Shown here: positions 33,710 through 41,734 of the stretch, piece after piece
How positions within the stretch are numbered: the first letter of the stretch is position 1
How the letters are laid out: each line of letters begins with the position of its first letter
Assembly (NCBI GenBank): GCA_025062295.1
Contig: JANXAJ010000013.1
Span: 1 to 52,377, forward strand
Direction of reading: 5' to 3'
Source: Bacteroidia bacterium
GTDB taxonomy: Bacteria > Bacteroidota > Bacteroidia > SpSt-205
Length of the DNA stretch: 52,377 nucleotides
Notes under the pieces: model-generated
What the model saw: only the letters and a program-made list of their open reading frames with translations
What the model was told of the DNA's origin: nothing
Database searches by the model: none
Position numbers and translations under genes: made by a program

Positions 33710-35578
33710 TCAGCCCAGTCCCCATTCTCGAGCAAAGCGCTTGAAGGTGTAGAGGTTCCAAAGGAGTTTGCGGTAGTTTGCCTGTCGGTTTTGATGTTTA
33801 TCCCATAATCGACGAAGGACTTCAGGACGGAACCAGGGGTCTGGACGCAGCAGTTCAGCTGCTATCGGTTTGCGAAGCTCTTCTCGAAGCCACCGTGAAA
33901 GCGGCACCCCAAATCCTTTTTTTGGACGGTGCAAAACCTCCGAGGGCAAGCGCCCTTCCATCAGCTTCTTGAGAAGATATTTCGTCTGCCCTCCCCGACG
34001 ACGATAGGAAAGGGGAAGGGAAGCTAAAAACGAAACCACCTGCTTATCTAAAAGAGGAGCTCGCACCTCCAGCGCATTATACATGCTGGCGCGATCTACC
34101 TTGACGAGAATATCGTCTTGAAGGTAGGTCTTATAGTAGATATACGCAGTAGAAGCATACTCGGGAGCGCTTTGAGGAACTCTTTTGAGGTAGCGCTGCA
34201 GCCATGTGCGGAGGAATGACGTAGCCTCTTTGGCATATTCAGGTGTGAGAAGGGTAGGAAGCTCTTCAGGGAGAAACGAGGCAAGCCAACGGGTATGCCT
34301 CTCTTCTATTGGTCCAGTAAAGCCTCTCAAAAATTGACGAACCTTGAAATCTAAGGCGATATTTTCGTCACTAGGAGGCAAGATCGCCTCAGCTACTGCT
34401 GTGAGTGAAGCTGCAGCAGAGGCTGACAGCCATTCAAAAAGCCAGGCATATCGGTCAGCAAGAAAGGTCGGATATCCCGCCTGCAGCTCATCTCCTCCAT
34501 CCCCTCCAAGAGCTACAATTACGCGCTGACGGGCAAACTGAGACAAAAAATAAGTCGGTAGAATGGAAGCGTCCGCAAATGGCTCATCCATGAGGGGAAA
34601 AACCTCCTCCACCAATTCTAATGCCTTTTGAGGGGTCAAGATAGAGGTATGATGGTCAGTGCCCAGCTTCTGGGCTACTCTTAAAGCATAATCCCTCTCA
34701 TCGTAGCTCTCTTCCGTAAATCCTATAGAGAAAGTAAGAATAGGGACTTCTCGTTGCTGCTGGGCATACCAAGCAACAGTAGAGCTGTCAATCCCTCCAC
34801 TCAGGAAGACCCCCACAGGTACATCAGCTATCAGTCGTAGCCTCACTGCCTCCATAAGGAGGTTATCTAGCATGCGGACCGCTTCCTCTATGGGCGGAGC
34901 CTCTTCCGATGGAAAGGGAGGCTCCCAATAGGACTGATATTCTACAAGCTCTTTCTCTCGAACAATCATGTAATGTCCCCCCTCCAGCTTGAAAATTCCC
35001 TCTCCAATCGCATACGGAGTAGGAACATAATCTAGAATAAGATAGGCATGCAGAGCTGGCACAGAGAGCCGACGAGCAATCCGAGGATGCTGCCACAGCG
35101 CCTTGATTTCCGAAGCAAACGCAAAAAGTCCATTCTGAAAGGTGTAATAGAGAGGCTTTTTACCCATCGGGTCTCTTGCTAAAAAGAAGGCTTTCTCTAC
35201 CCTATCATAAATTGCAAAAGCAAACATCCCTCGCAGCTGATCCAAACACCGCTTGCCCCATCGGATATAAGACTGAAGAAGCACCTCCGTATCCGAGGTC
35301 GTCCGAAAAATGTACCCTTCGCGCTCTAAAAGAGAACGTAATTCTTGAAAATTATAGATCTCTCCATTGAAGACAATTGCATACCGCCCATCTTCTGAAA
35401 AAAAGGGCTGATGACTGCGAGGATCAAGGTCTAAGATGCTGAGTCGAGCATGGGCCAGAACCACCTCGTCTTCTCTCCACACTCCATGATAATCTGGACC
35501 ACGATAACCGATTGCCTTAATCATCTGCCAGCCCACTTTTTCATCACCCTGCCCCCAAAAGCCAGCTATACCACACAT
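33710..35578 (-). CDS. asnB: asparagine synthetase (glutamine-hydrolysing), copy 1
   Basis: A 622-residue enzyme that makes asparagine from aspartate, ATP and glutamine-derived ammonia. An N-terminal class II glutaminase starts MCGIAGFWG with nucleophile Cys2, with RGPDYHG, LSILDLDPRSHQP and VFNGEIYNF. The synthetase domain has the PP-loop GVFLSGGIDSSTVAW and LGGDGGDELQAGYP, and KVDRASMYNALEVRAPLLD. It starts 4 bases after a glycosyltransferase gene on the same strand, and a TGATTTTG box ends 7 bases before the ATG. A glycan-related amidotransfer role is possible, since such AsnB homologues occur in polysaccharide loci. A second copy is at 45371. Confidence 0.92.
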   Translation of the reverse strand: MCGIAGFWGQGDEKVGWQMIKAIGYRGPDYHGVWREDEVVLAHARLSILDLDPRSHQPFFSEDGRYAIVFNGEIYNFQELRSLLEREGYIFRTTSDTEVLLQSYIRWGKRCLDQLRGMFAFAIYDRVEKAFFLARDPMGKKPLYYTFQNGLFAFASEIKALWQHPRIARRLSVPALHAYLILDYVPTPYAIGEGIFKLEGGHYMIVREKELVEYQSYWEPPFPSEEAPPIEEAVRMLDNLLMEAVRLRLIADVPVGVFLSGGIDSSTVAWYAQQQREVPILTFSIGFTEESYDERDYALRVAQKLGTDHHTSILTPQKALELVEEVFPLMDEPFADASILPTYFLSQFARQRVIVALGGDGGDELQAGYPTFLADRYAWLFEWLSASAAASLTAVAEAILPPSDENIALDFKVRQFLRGFTGPIEERHTRWLASFLPEELPTLLTPEYAKEATSFLRTWLQRYLKRVPQSAPEYASTAYIYYKTYLQDDILVKVDRASMYNALEVRAPLLDKQVVSFLASLPLSYRRRGGQTKYLLKKLMEGRLPSEVLHRPKKGFGVPLSRWLREELRKPIAAELLRPDPWFRPEVLRRLWDKHQNRQANYRKLLWNLYTFKRFAREWGLG

Positions 35579-35582
35579 GACT

Positions 35583-36545
35583 CTACAAAATCATTGATTG
35601 AGAGAAATTGACTTTTTGTCGGATTTGAGTAGGAGCCCGCCCTGTAGCTTCATAATATACTCTCACAAGGAGCTCAGCCAAAATCCCAATCAATAGAAGA
35701 ATCACCCCTACACTAATAAAAAGAGCCGTAAAGATAGGCAGTGGGGTCTGAATAAAAGACTTTTGACCTGTAAATTTGTAATATAATGCCCAGAGGAACG
35801 ACCCTGTCCCTAGCAGAATAGAAATAAGACCCACGCCGCCAAAGAACTGGATGGGACGCTGGAGATATCTATCTAAAAATAATATCAGAATCAAGTCCAA
35901 TAGAACCGAGATGACTCGCATCATGCCATAATGGCTTTTCCCGTATTTACGAGGATAATATTCAACGGGCAATTCAGTGATGCGTCCACCCTCCCACTTA
36001 GCATAGATGGGGATGAAGCGATGCATTCTTCCATAGAGTCGAATGGGGGCTAGGATTTCTCGCCGATAAGCTTTCAAGGTGCAGCCATAGTCATGGAGAT
36101 GAACGCCTGAGATGAAGCTGATAAGGGCATTCGCCACAATGGAGGGAAGGCGACGAGTGAGCCATTGACCTTTCCATCGATCCTTCCGCCAGCCGCTAAC
36201 TACATCATATCCCTCTTCCAGTTTTGCAATAAGCCGAGGAATGTCTTTAGGATCATTTTCTAAGTCAGAATCCATCAGAATAATAATCTCACCCTGAGCA
36301 TGAAGAATGCCAGTTTGAATGGCAAGAGTTTGACCATAGTTTCGTCGCAATACAATCAGCCGCATCCACGACCTATGGGCAGCCAACTCACTCAAAAGAT
36401 GAGCAGAGCCATCTTGTGATCCATCGTCCACGAAAATAACTTCAAAGTCCTCCGCTACCTCAGGCAAGACAGCCTCTAATCTCTCCACCAGTTCAGGCAG
36501 TCCCTGCACTTCATTATATACAGGAATCACGACCGAAACCCTCAC
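35583..36545 (-). CDS. polyprenyl-phosphate glycosyltransferase (GtrB/ArnC type)
   Basis: A 320-residue inner-membrane GT2 enzyme, GTG start at 36545. Catalytic domain: VSVVIPVYNEVQGLPELV, FVDDGSQDGSAHLL, MDSDLENDPKDIP (DxD) and VVSGWRKDRWKGQW. Two C-terminal membrane helices (VGLISILLGTGSFLWALYY; IFTALFISVGVILLLIGILA) are typical of enzymes that load a sugar onto undecaprenyl phosphate for use outside the membrane. It is first in a two-gene unit with asparagine synthetase 1. The start is backed by TACCTTTG, 5 bases upstream. Confidence 0.92.
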   Translation of the reverse strand: MRVSVVIPVYNEVQGLPELVERLEAVLPEVAEDFEVIFVDDGSQDGSAHLLSELAAHRSWMRLIVLRRNYGQTLAIQTGILHAQGEIIILMDSDLENDPKDIPRLIAKLEEGYDVVSGWRKDRWKGQWLTRRLPSIVANALISFISGVHLHDYGCTLKAYRREILAPIRLYGRMHRFIPIYAKWEGGRITELPVEYYPRKYGKSHYGMMRVISVLLDLILILFLDRYLQRPIQFFGGVGLISILLGTGSFLWALYYKFTGQKSFIQTPLPIFTALFISVGVILLLIGILAELLVRVYYEATGRAPTQIRQKVNFSQSMIL

Positions 36546-36550
36546 TCAGG

Positions 36551-36558
36551 CAAAGGTA
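36551..36558 (-). promoter_or_regulatory. -7 promoter box TACCTTTG
   Basis: A perfect TAnnTTTG box, 5 bases before the GTG at 36545. It shows that the leaderless layout also occurs with GTG starts. Confidence 0.75.
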
Positions 36559-36591
36559 GGGACGAGAAAAACTTTTTTCTTCTTTGGGATT

Positions 36592-37248
36592 ATGAGCTAT
36601 GAATGGGCGAGAGAGAGGATAGCTACGGCGGCTCTTCGGGCTGGACGATCTCCTAATGAGATTACCCTCCTCGTTGTGAGCAAAGGCCAGCCCCCCTCAG
36701 CCATTCAAGCCTTGTATGACAAAGGTCAACGCCTCTTCGGAGAGAACCGTGTCCAAGAGCTCCTCAAAAAGAAACCCCTTTTGCCTTCAGATATTCAGTG
36801 GCATTTGATTGGATATCTCCAAACGAATAAGGTCAAACAAGTACTTCCCCACATCACCCTTTTTCATGCACTGGACAGAGAAGGTCTCTTAGAGGAGATA
36901 GCCCGTCGGGCTGAAAAGCCGCTTCCCACTCTCATAGAGGTGAAAGTAGCCCAGGAAGAAACGAAGCATGGCATCCCTCCAACGGAGGTAGAAAGATTTG
37001 CTGAGCGTGTGATGAAAGAGCCACATGTAATTCTGAGAGGCATCATGGGGATGGCCAGCTTGACCCATGACCGCACTCAAATCAGAAGGGAATTTCGCCA
37101 GCTGAAGCAGATATTTGACCGACTTCGCACTCGGTACCCCGAAACGCCAATTGATACCTTGAGCATGGGTATGTCCAATGACTTTGAAATTGCCATAGAA
37201 GAGGGTAGTACCCTCGTGAGGTTAGGTACAATAATTTTCAGTAGTTGA
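36592..37248 (+). CDS. YggS/PROSC family PLP homeostasis protein
   Basis: A 218-residue PLP-binding protein of the YggS/PLPBP family, an alanine-racemase-like barrel that buffers pyridoxal phosphate. The PLP lysine is in ITLLVVSKGQ. Other markers: FGENRVQELLKKKPLLP, WHLIGYLQTNKVKQVLP, EVKVAQEETKHGI, GIMGMASL and SMGMSNDFEIAIEEGSTLVRLG. Slightly short but complete. Divergent from the glycosyltransferase with a 46-base gap; TTTG ends 5 bases before the ATG at 36592, though the leading TA is absent. Confidence 0.95.
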   Translation: MSYEWARERIATAALRAGRSPNEITLLVVSKGQPPSAIQALYDKGQRLFGENRVQELLKKKPLLPSDIQWHLIGYLQTNKVKQVLPHITLFHALDREGLLEEIARRAEKPLPTLIEVKVAQEETKHGIPPTEVERFAERVMKEPHVILRGIMGMASLTHDRTQIRREFRQLKQIFDRLRTRYPETPIDTLSMGMSNDFEIAIEEGSTLVRLGTIIFSS

Positions 37249-37257
37249 AATCCTCAA

Positions 37258-37304
37258 GGAGAAGCCCTTCGGGCTCTCCCCTCCCTTGCAAACTCGGTTT
37301 TTTT
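37258..37304 (+). terminator. probable terminator after the YggS-type gene
   Basis: A hairpin GGAG-A-AGCCC / TTC / GGGCT-CTCC (37258-37279) begins 9 bases after the stop. A run of seven T lies about 18 bases further on (37298-37304), so the spacing is looser than in a classic intrinsic terminator. Confidence 0.5.
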
Positions 37305-37408
37305 CTTTATGCCGAAGAAGCGCTTACTCCCTAAGCTTGAAGAGACGCCTCTGTATTTACACTCGCTCAAGCGCCCTGAGCTTTATTCTCTACATAGTAT
37401 TGTCTTTA

Positions 37409-37416
37409 TATCTTTG
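37409..37416 (+). promoter_or_regulatory. -7 promoter box TATCTTTG
   Basis: A perfect TAnnTTTG box, 5 bases before the ATG at 37422. Confidence 0.75.
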
Positions 37417-37421
37417 CGGGC

Positions 37422-39134
37422 ATGAAGTACCTTGTACTCGGGGTTTGCCTAATTTCCTTGACAGGGCTTCAAGCACAGAATGTCGGGATTGGCACCGCAT
37501 CTCCTTCCCAGAGGCTTCATGTAGCTGGAAATGTGCAGATAGACGGGGCTCTCATGCCAGGAGGGCAAGCGGGAAGTGTAGGTGCCCTTTTATACTCAAA
37601 TGGGAGTAACACTCCTCCTCTATGGCTATCTCCTCCTTCAGATGCCAGCCAAGTTTTGGGGAGTGCAGCCAGTGGCACGAACTTCATCCCTACCTGGACA
37701 AGTGGAAATGGACTTTTCTGGCGTCTGATTGGGAATAGTGGGACTAATGTGTCCAATAACTTCATCGGTACCACTGACAATGTCAGCCTTGCTTTTCGTA
37801 CAAATAATATAGAGCGCATGCGGATTACCACAGACGGGAACGTGGGAATTGGAACCTCAATTCCAGAAGGACGTCTAGATGTGCGCCAGCCTTCAGATAA
37901 TGAAGTAGCCCTATTTACTACCTACGGTGCAGTGAATAGGATTTTTCTACGCAGGGCACAGGGTAGCATAAGCGCCCCCAGTGCTACCAGCGCTTCCGAG
38001 ACGGTGCTCGGTCGCATAGATGCTCAAGGATACAATGGCTCTACGTTTACTTCTGCGGCTCGCATAGAGATGACTACCGATGCTGCTGGCGGTACTAGCA
38101 CCGATATGCCTGGACGGATTACCTTCCATACTACGCCAGATGGCAGTGGCACCCTCGTAGAGCGCATGCGAATCACGAATGCAGGGTACGTAGGAATAGG
38201 CAATTCCAACCCCGACCACTACCTCGTAGTAGGACCAGCCGCTGGAGGTCGCCATTTGGTCATCAATGATATCCCCCAAGCTCGCTGGGGCTTTGCTACA
38301 GGCGGTCATGACTTGGCTGTGCAGAATGATTGGGGCGGCACTTGGACTACTCGGATGATAATCACTGAGATCGGGAATGTAGGCATTGGAACTACTGACC
38401 CCCAAGTCTTGCTGGAAGTTTTCGCCCATCAGACAGGTAACACTGCCATAGGTGGGCGGATTCGGCTCTCAGCTAATGGAGATGGCGGACGCCGAACCTA
38501 TTTAGACTTCGCGCCGTGGCGAGGTCGGCCCGGCGGACCTGCTGCTCAGATCATCGGTGAAGACGATAATAATGCCAGTGCCCATCTCCGGTTCTACACC
38601 GCCCCGCCAGGAAGCGGCGGCAATCCTGCCCCCCAAGAGCGCATGCGCATCCAGTCCACGGGCGAGATATTTGGGCGCTTTAGGCATGTAACGCATCATA
38701 CACTTTACAATAGTGCATGGACAGGTAATCCTGGAAATCGAGTTCTCTGGTTCCCATGTCCTGGAGGGGATGGTTGCGACGACTCTCAAATAGGGGGAAC
38801 AGGTACTCCGGGTTTGAATGATTATAGACAGCAGTGGACAGCCCCTTTTGCGGGGCGGATCGTTAGAGTGGTGATCCGAGCGGGAGCAGATAGCGGCTCT
38901 AATCCTGAGTTCCGGGGCCGGATCTGCCGTTCCTTTAATGGGGTCCACGCCATCATGAGTGATATAGATGGAGCTAATGATAACGACTGGCGCGCCTTTA
39001 ACTGCACTCAGAATAATACCTTCAATAGAGGAGACCGCATAGCTGTAGGATTGGATATGAACTGCACAGGCTGCTATGCAGAGGATACCGCTTATTATGT
39101 GGCGATTATATGGGAATTTGAGGTATGGGACTAA
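37422..39134 (+). CDS. secreted tail-fibre-like repeat protein
   Basis: A 570-residue exported protein with signal peptide MKYLVLGVCLISLTGLQA. The body carries at least four copies of a repeat of the form ERMRIT-x-x-GNVGIGT-x-x-P (NVGIGTASP, NVGIGTSIPEGRLDV, YVGIGNSNPDHYLVV, NVGIGTTDPQVLLEV), the pattern of phage tail-fibre and Bacteroidota surface beta-helix proteins. The C-terminal ~140 residues form a separate Cys-containing module (FPCPGGDGCDD, FRGRICRSFNGV, LDMNCTGCYAEDT) ending in IWEFEVWD. No T9SS sorting domain and no intramolecular chaperone are seen. Its codons are richer in C/G at third positions than the neighbours'. Probably a surface fibre. Confidence 0.8.
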   Translation: MKYLVLGVCLISLTGLQAQNVGIGTASPSQRLHVAGNVQIDGALMPGGQAGSVGALLYSNGSNTPPLWLSPPSDASQVLGSAASGTNFIPTWTSGNGLFWRLIGNSGTNVSNNFIGTTDNVSLAFRTNNIERMRITTDGNVGIGTSIPEGRLDVRQPSDNEVALFTTYGAVNRIFLRRAQGSISAPSATSASETVLGRIDAQGYNGSTFTSAARIEMTTDAAGGTSTDMPGRITFHTTPDGSGTLVERMRITNAGYVGIGNSNPDHYLVVGPAAGGRHLVINDIPQARWGFATGGHDLAVQNDWGGTWTTRMIITEIGNVGIGTTDPQVLLEVFAHQTGNTAIGGRIRLSANGDGGRRTYLDFAPWRGRPGGPAAQIIGEDDNNASAHLRFYTAPPGSGGNPAPQERMRIQSTGEIFGRFRHVTHHTLYNSAWTGNPGNRVLWFPCPGGDGCDDSQIGGTGTPGLNDYRQQWTAPFAGRIVRVVIRAGADSGSNPEFRGRICRSFNGVHAIMSDIDGANDNDWRAFNCTQNNTFNRGDRIAVGLDMNCTGCYAEDTAYYVAIIWEFEVWD

Positions 39135-39493
39135 ATGAGAAAGATTGAGAAGGTGCCTCAGAGCATGAGCAGCTGCATCCGAAGTAGGACTTCCGAATAC
39201 ACAGCCATGCTTGCGGGCTGGCGAGCCCAATAACGAAATTCTGAACTGCAATTAGGCAACTACACCTGCTCCCTTCCTATGGTCTCATAAACCACTAAGC
39301 ATACCTCTATCATCGCCCGAGTATTAGCAGACAGCTCAGCGAAGGTTTCAGATAGAAAGCGAACATGAGTAAGTATGACATGGAAATTTGAGTATGTACT
39401 CCAGTGTTTTATATGCAAGGGGCGAAGCAGGCATCGCCTGCTTCGCCAGAAAACGATTCTCTCCTCAGAAGGAGTCTAAGGCGAATCTTGTCC
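39135..39493. other. 360-base stretch without a convincing gene, several hairpins
   Basis: Between the convergent genes ending at 39134 and 39494. Short perfect hairpins occur at 39181-39193 (GAAGT-AGG-ACTTC), 39215-39228 (GGGCT-GGCG-AGCCC) and, strongest, 39421-39447. On the minus strand a short frame (ETFAELSANTRAMIEVCLVV...) looks protein-like but is broken by a stop. A structured transcript end or the remnant of a small decayed gene are both possible. Confidence 0.4.
39421..39447. repeat. perfect 12-bp inverted repeat between convergent genes
   Basis: GGCGAAGCAGGC-ATC-GCCTGCTTCGCC: a perfect 12-bp stem with a 3-base loop. Neither side has a T run, so it is not a classic intrinsic terminator, but its place between convergent genes fits a bidirectional 3'-end hairpin. 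Confidence 0.7.
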
Positions 39494-40864
39494 TCACACT
39501 CGCAAAAGGGCGACCTGCTCGCCTACATCATATACAGGGCTTTTCTCAGCCGCTAAGAGGATACTACTAGCAAGCGCTGAGCGATATCCACCACCACAAT
39601 AGACGGCGACGGGTTTATCCGTCGGCAGCTCATGGAGTCGCTCACGCAGCTCCGCTAATCGAATCCGGAAAGCATGAGGAATAAGAGGATCAGTACCTAT
39701 CTCATCTGGGTCTCGGACATCCAGCACAGTATAGTTCCGACCATCCTCTCGCAATTTCAGCACCTCTTCCACAGGCATAAGCTGAGGTCCATCTTGATTA
39801 GCATATTCTACACCGATAAAGACACCCCTCAGGTTCGCCTCATATCCAATTGCTAAAACCTGATCAATCACTGACTCATAAGCTGCCTGGGAGCCGACCA
39901 CCAAGTAATACGGTTCATTTGGATCAATTATTGTACCGAGCCATGTGGCTAAGCTTTTGCTGAGAGGGATATTAAGAGCGCCTTTCAAATGTCCTCGGCG
40001 GAAAATATGGGCAGCTCGCACATCCACTACAAGGGCACTCGCTTCTATTTGAGCGGCAGATTCTACTGTGAGTGCCCCTAAAATTCTGATTGAGCGGAGG
40101 GCCTCTTCATAACCTGTCGGTCCCCGCCGATTCACCTCTACGCTGTGGGGGAAGTACTTAGGGACGTGGGGTTGCCCACTAACCAAGGCTTCCACAAAGG
40201 TGGATTCATCCACTGTATGAGCCAGAATAACTGCCCAATTTTCTAACCGTTCTACACCGATACTGCTGGCATTGAGCTGCTTGAGAGCCTTACCGCAGAG
40301 AGTTCCAGCCCCATGCGCTGGATACACGAGTGTTGTCGGCTTGAGAATCTGAAACATCCGACGCAGACTGTGATACATATCCCGAGCTTGGTCTTCCCGC
40401 TGCTTTTGAATATTGCCCGCTTTCGCTCGCAGGTCAGCTCGCCCTACATCTCCTATAAAAAGCCAATCTCCCGTAAAAGCGGCATACTCTCGCCCTTCTT
40501 CGTCATACAAAAGGTAAGTGAGGCTATCAGGAGAATGGCCAGGCGTTAGATAAGCTCTGAGAATCGCTCGTCCAACCTTGATTTCATCTCCATCTTTGAG
40601 CCCCTCATAAGGCACAGCCAAGCCAATAAGTTCACTGGCATACACTCGAGCTCCTGTTCGCTGAGCAATAGCCCAGTAGCTACTTACGAAGTCTGCATGA
40701 GGATGGGTCAGACAGGAGGCTACAATTCGGGCATTGAGTGCTTCTGCCAGCTCTAAATAGGGCCTTTCATTCCGACTAGGATCAATCACAGCCATTTCGC
40801 CATCACTGACGATGGCATAGCTGTACTGAGACAGAGGCTCGTCAAAAAACTGCTTGACAATCAT
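39494..40864 (-). CDS. MBL-fold persulfide dioxygenase / double rhodanese fusion (CstB-like)
   Basis: A 456-residue sulfur enzyme in the order MBL domain (~1-245), rhodanese-like (~255-350), rhodanese (~360-456). The MBL part has THPHADF (His54, His56, Asp58), PGHSPDSLTYLL, FTGDWLFIGDVGR and YPAHGAGTLCG. This matches non-haem iron persulfide dioxygenases that use two His and one Asp. The first rhodanese has lost its Cys (YLVVGSQAAYES) and is probably structural; the second keeps the active loop VYCGGGYRS (Cys423). This is the CstB domain order, known to turn persulfide plus sulfite into thiosulfate. It is the last of three rhodanese-bearing genes on one transcript. Confidence 0.9.
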   Translation of the reverse strand: MIVKQFFDEPLSQYSYAIVSDGEMAVIDPSRNERPYLELAEALNARIVASCLTHPHADFVSSYWAIAQRTGARVYASELIGLAVPYEGLKDGDEIKVGRAILRAYLTPGHSPDSLTYLLYDEEGREYAAFTGDWLFIGDVGRADLRAKAGNIQKQREDQARDMYHSLRRMFQILKPTTLVYPAHGAGTLCGKALKQLNASSIGVERLENWAVILAHTVDESTFVEALVSGQPHVPKYFPHSVEVNRRGPTGYEEALRSIRILGALTVESAAQIEASALVVDVRAAHIFRRGHLKGALNIPLSKSLATWLGTIIDPNEPYYLVVGSQAAYESVIDQVLAIGYEANLRGVFIGVEYANQDGPQLMPVEEVLKLREDGRNYTVLDVRDPDEIGTDPLIPHAFRIRLAELRERLHELPTDKPVAVYCGGGYRSALASSILLAAEKSPVYDVGEQVALLRV

Positions 40865-40870
40865 AGGCGT

Positions 40871-41182
40871 TTACCCCCTTTCATATTCAAATCCAGCTTG
40901 AATAAGCTCTCCTATCCCTCCCGCATTATATGCCTCAAAGCCTCTCTGTCGCATAAAGGCAGCTGCCGCTTGGCTTCTGCCCCCTGAGGCACAGAAGAGA
41001 ATGTAGAACTTATTCTTCTCAAGCTTCTCTACTTGGCGATCAAAGCCATTGTAGAAGTCCACATTTTGAGAACCTTTGATACGCAGCTGGCGATACTCAC
41101 CAGGCGTGCGGACATCTAATAAAACCACAGACTGCGGCTGTCTGCGGTACTTTTCCAAGGCTTCACTCGCTGTGATCTTCAT
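40871..41182 (-). CDS. cytoplasmic single-domain rhodanese
   Basis: A 103-residue sulfurtransferase with VVLLDVRTPGEYRQLRIKGS and the active loop FCASGGRS (Cys64). It has no signal peptide. It probably carries persulfide sulfur to or from the neighbouring CstB-like enzyme. Its start overlaps the upstream rhodanese gene by 20 bases and its stop lies 6 bases before the MBL-rhodanese start. Confidence 0.92.
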   Translation of the reverse strand: MKITASEALEKYRRQPQSVVLLDVRTPGEYRQLRIKGSQNVDFYNGFDRQVEKLEKNKFYILFCASGGRSQAAAAFMRQRGFEAYNAGGIGELIQAGFEYERG

Positions 41183-41594
41183 ATCCCTTTTTTATTGGAA
41201 ATCCAACTTGAGCTAAACTACGAAGTCCTCCTATACTATAGGCAGTCAAGCCCCGCTCACGCATAATTTGAGCCGCCGCTTTACTGCGATTGCCAGAAGC
41301 ACAATAGAGAAAGTATATCTTTTCCTTCGGCAGCTCATTGACCTTGTTTTCAAAGTCAGAATAAAAGTCTATATTTTTAGCTCCTTTCACATGAGACTCA
41401 TAGTATTCCTCCGGCGTCCTCACATCCACTATCGCTACCCGATTGCCTTCCTTTTTCCATCGCTGATATGCTTCTGAGGGCTGAAGGATGATGGGCTCCT
41501 GAGTAGTACGAAAAATAGACCCTCCTCCCATCAGCCCTAATACTCCCAGAGCCAGTATTAGCACAGATGATACTATTACAACATTGTGTCTCAT
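41163..41594 (-). CDS. membrane-anchored periplasmic rhodanese
   Basis: A 143-residue protein whose N terminus (MRHNVVIVSSVLILALGVLGL) is a signal anchor, followed by a rhodanese domain with VAIVDVRTPEEYYESHVKGA and the active loop LYCASGNRS. It is a paralogue of the next gene, but exported. First gene of the sulfur cluster. ATG 41594 is chosen since it gives a compact signal; an ATG at 41612 would add six residues. No clean TAnnTTTG box is visible upstream. Confidence 0.88.
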   Translation of the reverse strand: MRHNVVIVSSVLILALGVLGLMGGGSIFRTTQEPIILQPSEAYQRWKKEGNRVAIVDVRTPEEYYESHVKGAKNIDFYSDFENKVNELPKEKIYFLYCASGNRSKAAAQIMRERGLTAYSIGGLRSLAQVGFPIKKGYEDHSE

Positions 41595-41734
41595 AACCAG
41601 AGCATAGAACATAAATTCATATCAAAAAAGTTCCACGCCTACCCCCACCGATGTCTGCACTATGGAGAAGAGAGATGTAGAGTCCGCCTTTCTCAGCAAA
41701 AGCCAGCGGTACTTCCTTACAAATGAGAGGCGAC

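Noticed and set aside
38502-39251. A 249-codon minus-strand frame
   Set aside because: It lies antisense to the clearly coding tail-fibre-like gene, and its composition (Ser/His/Pro-rich) is that of a shadow frame.
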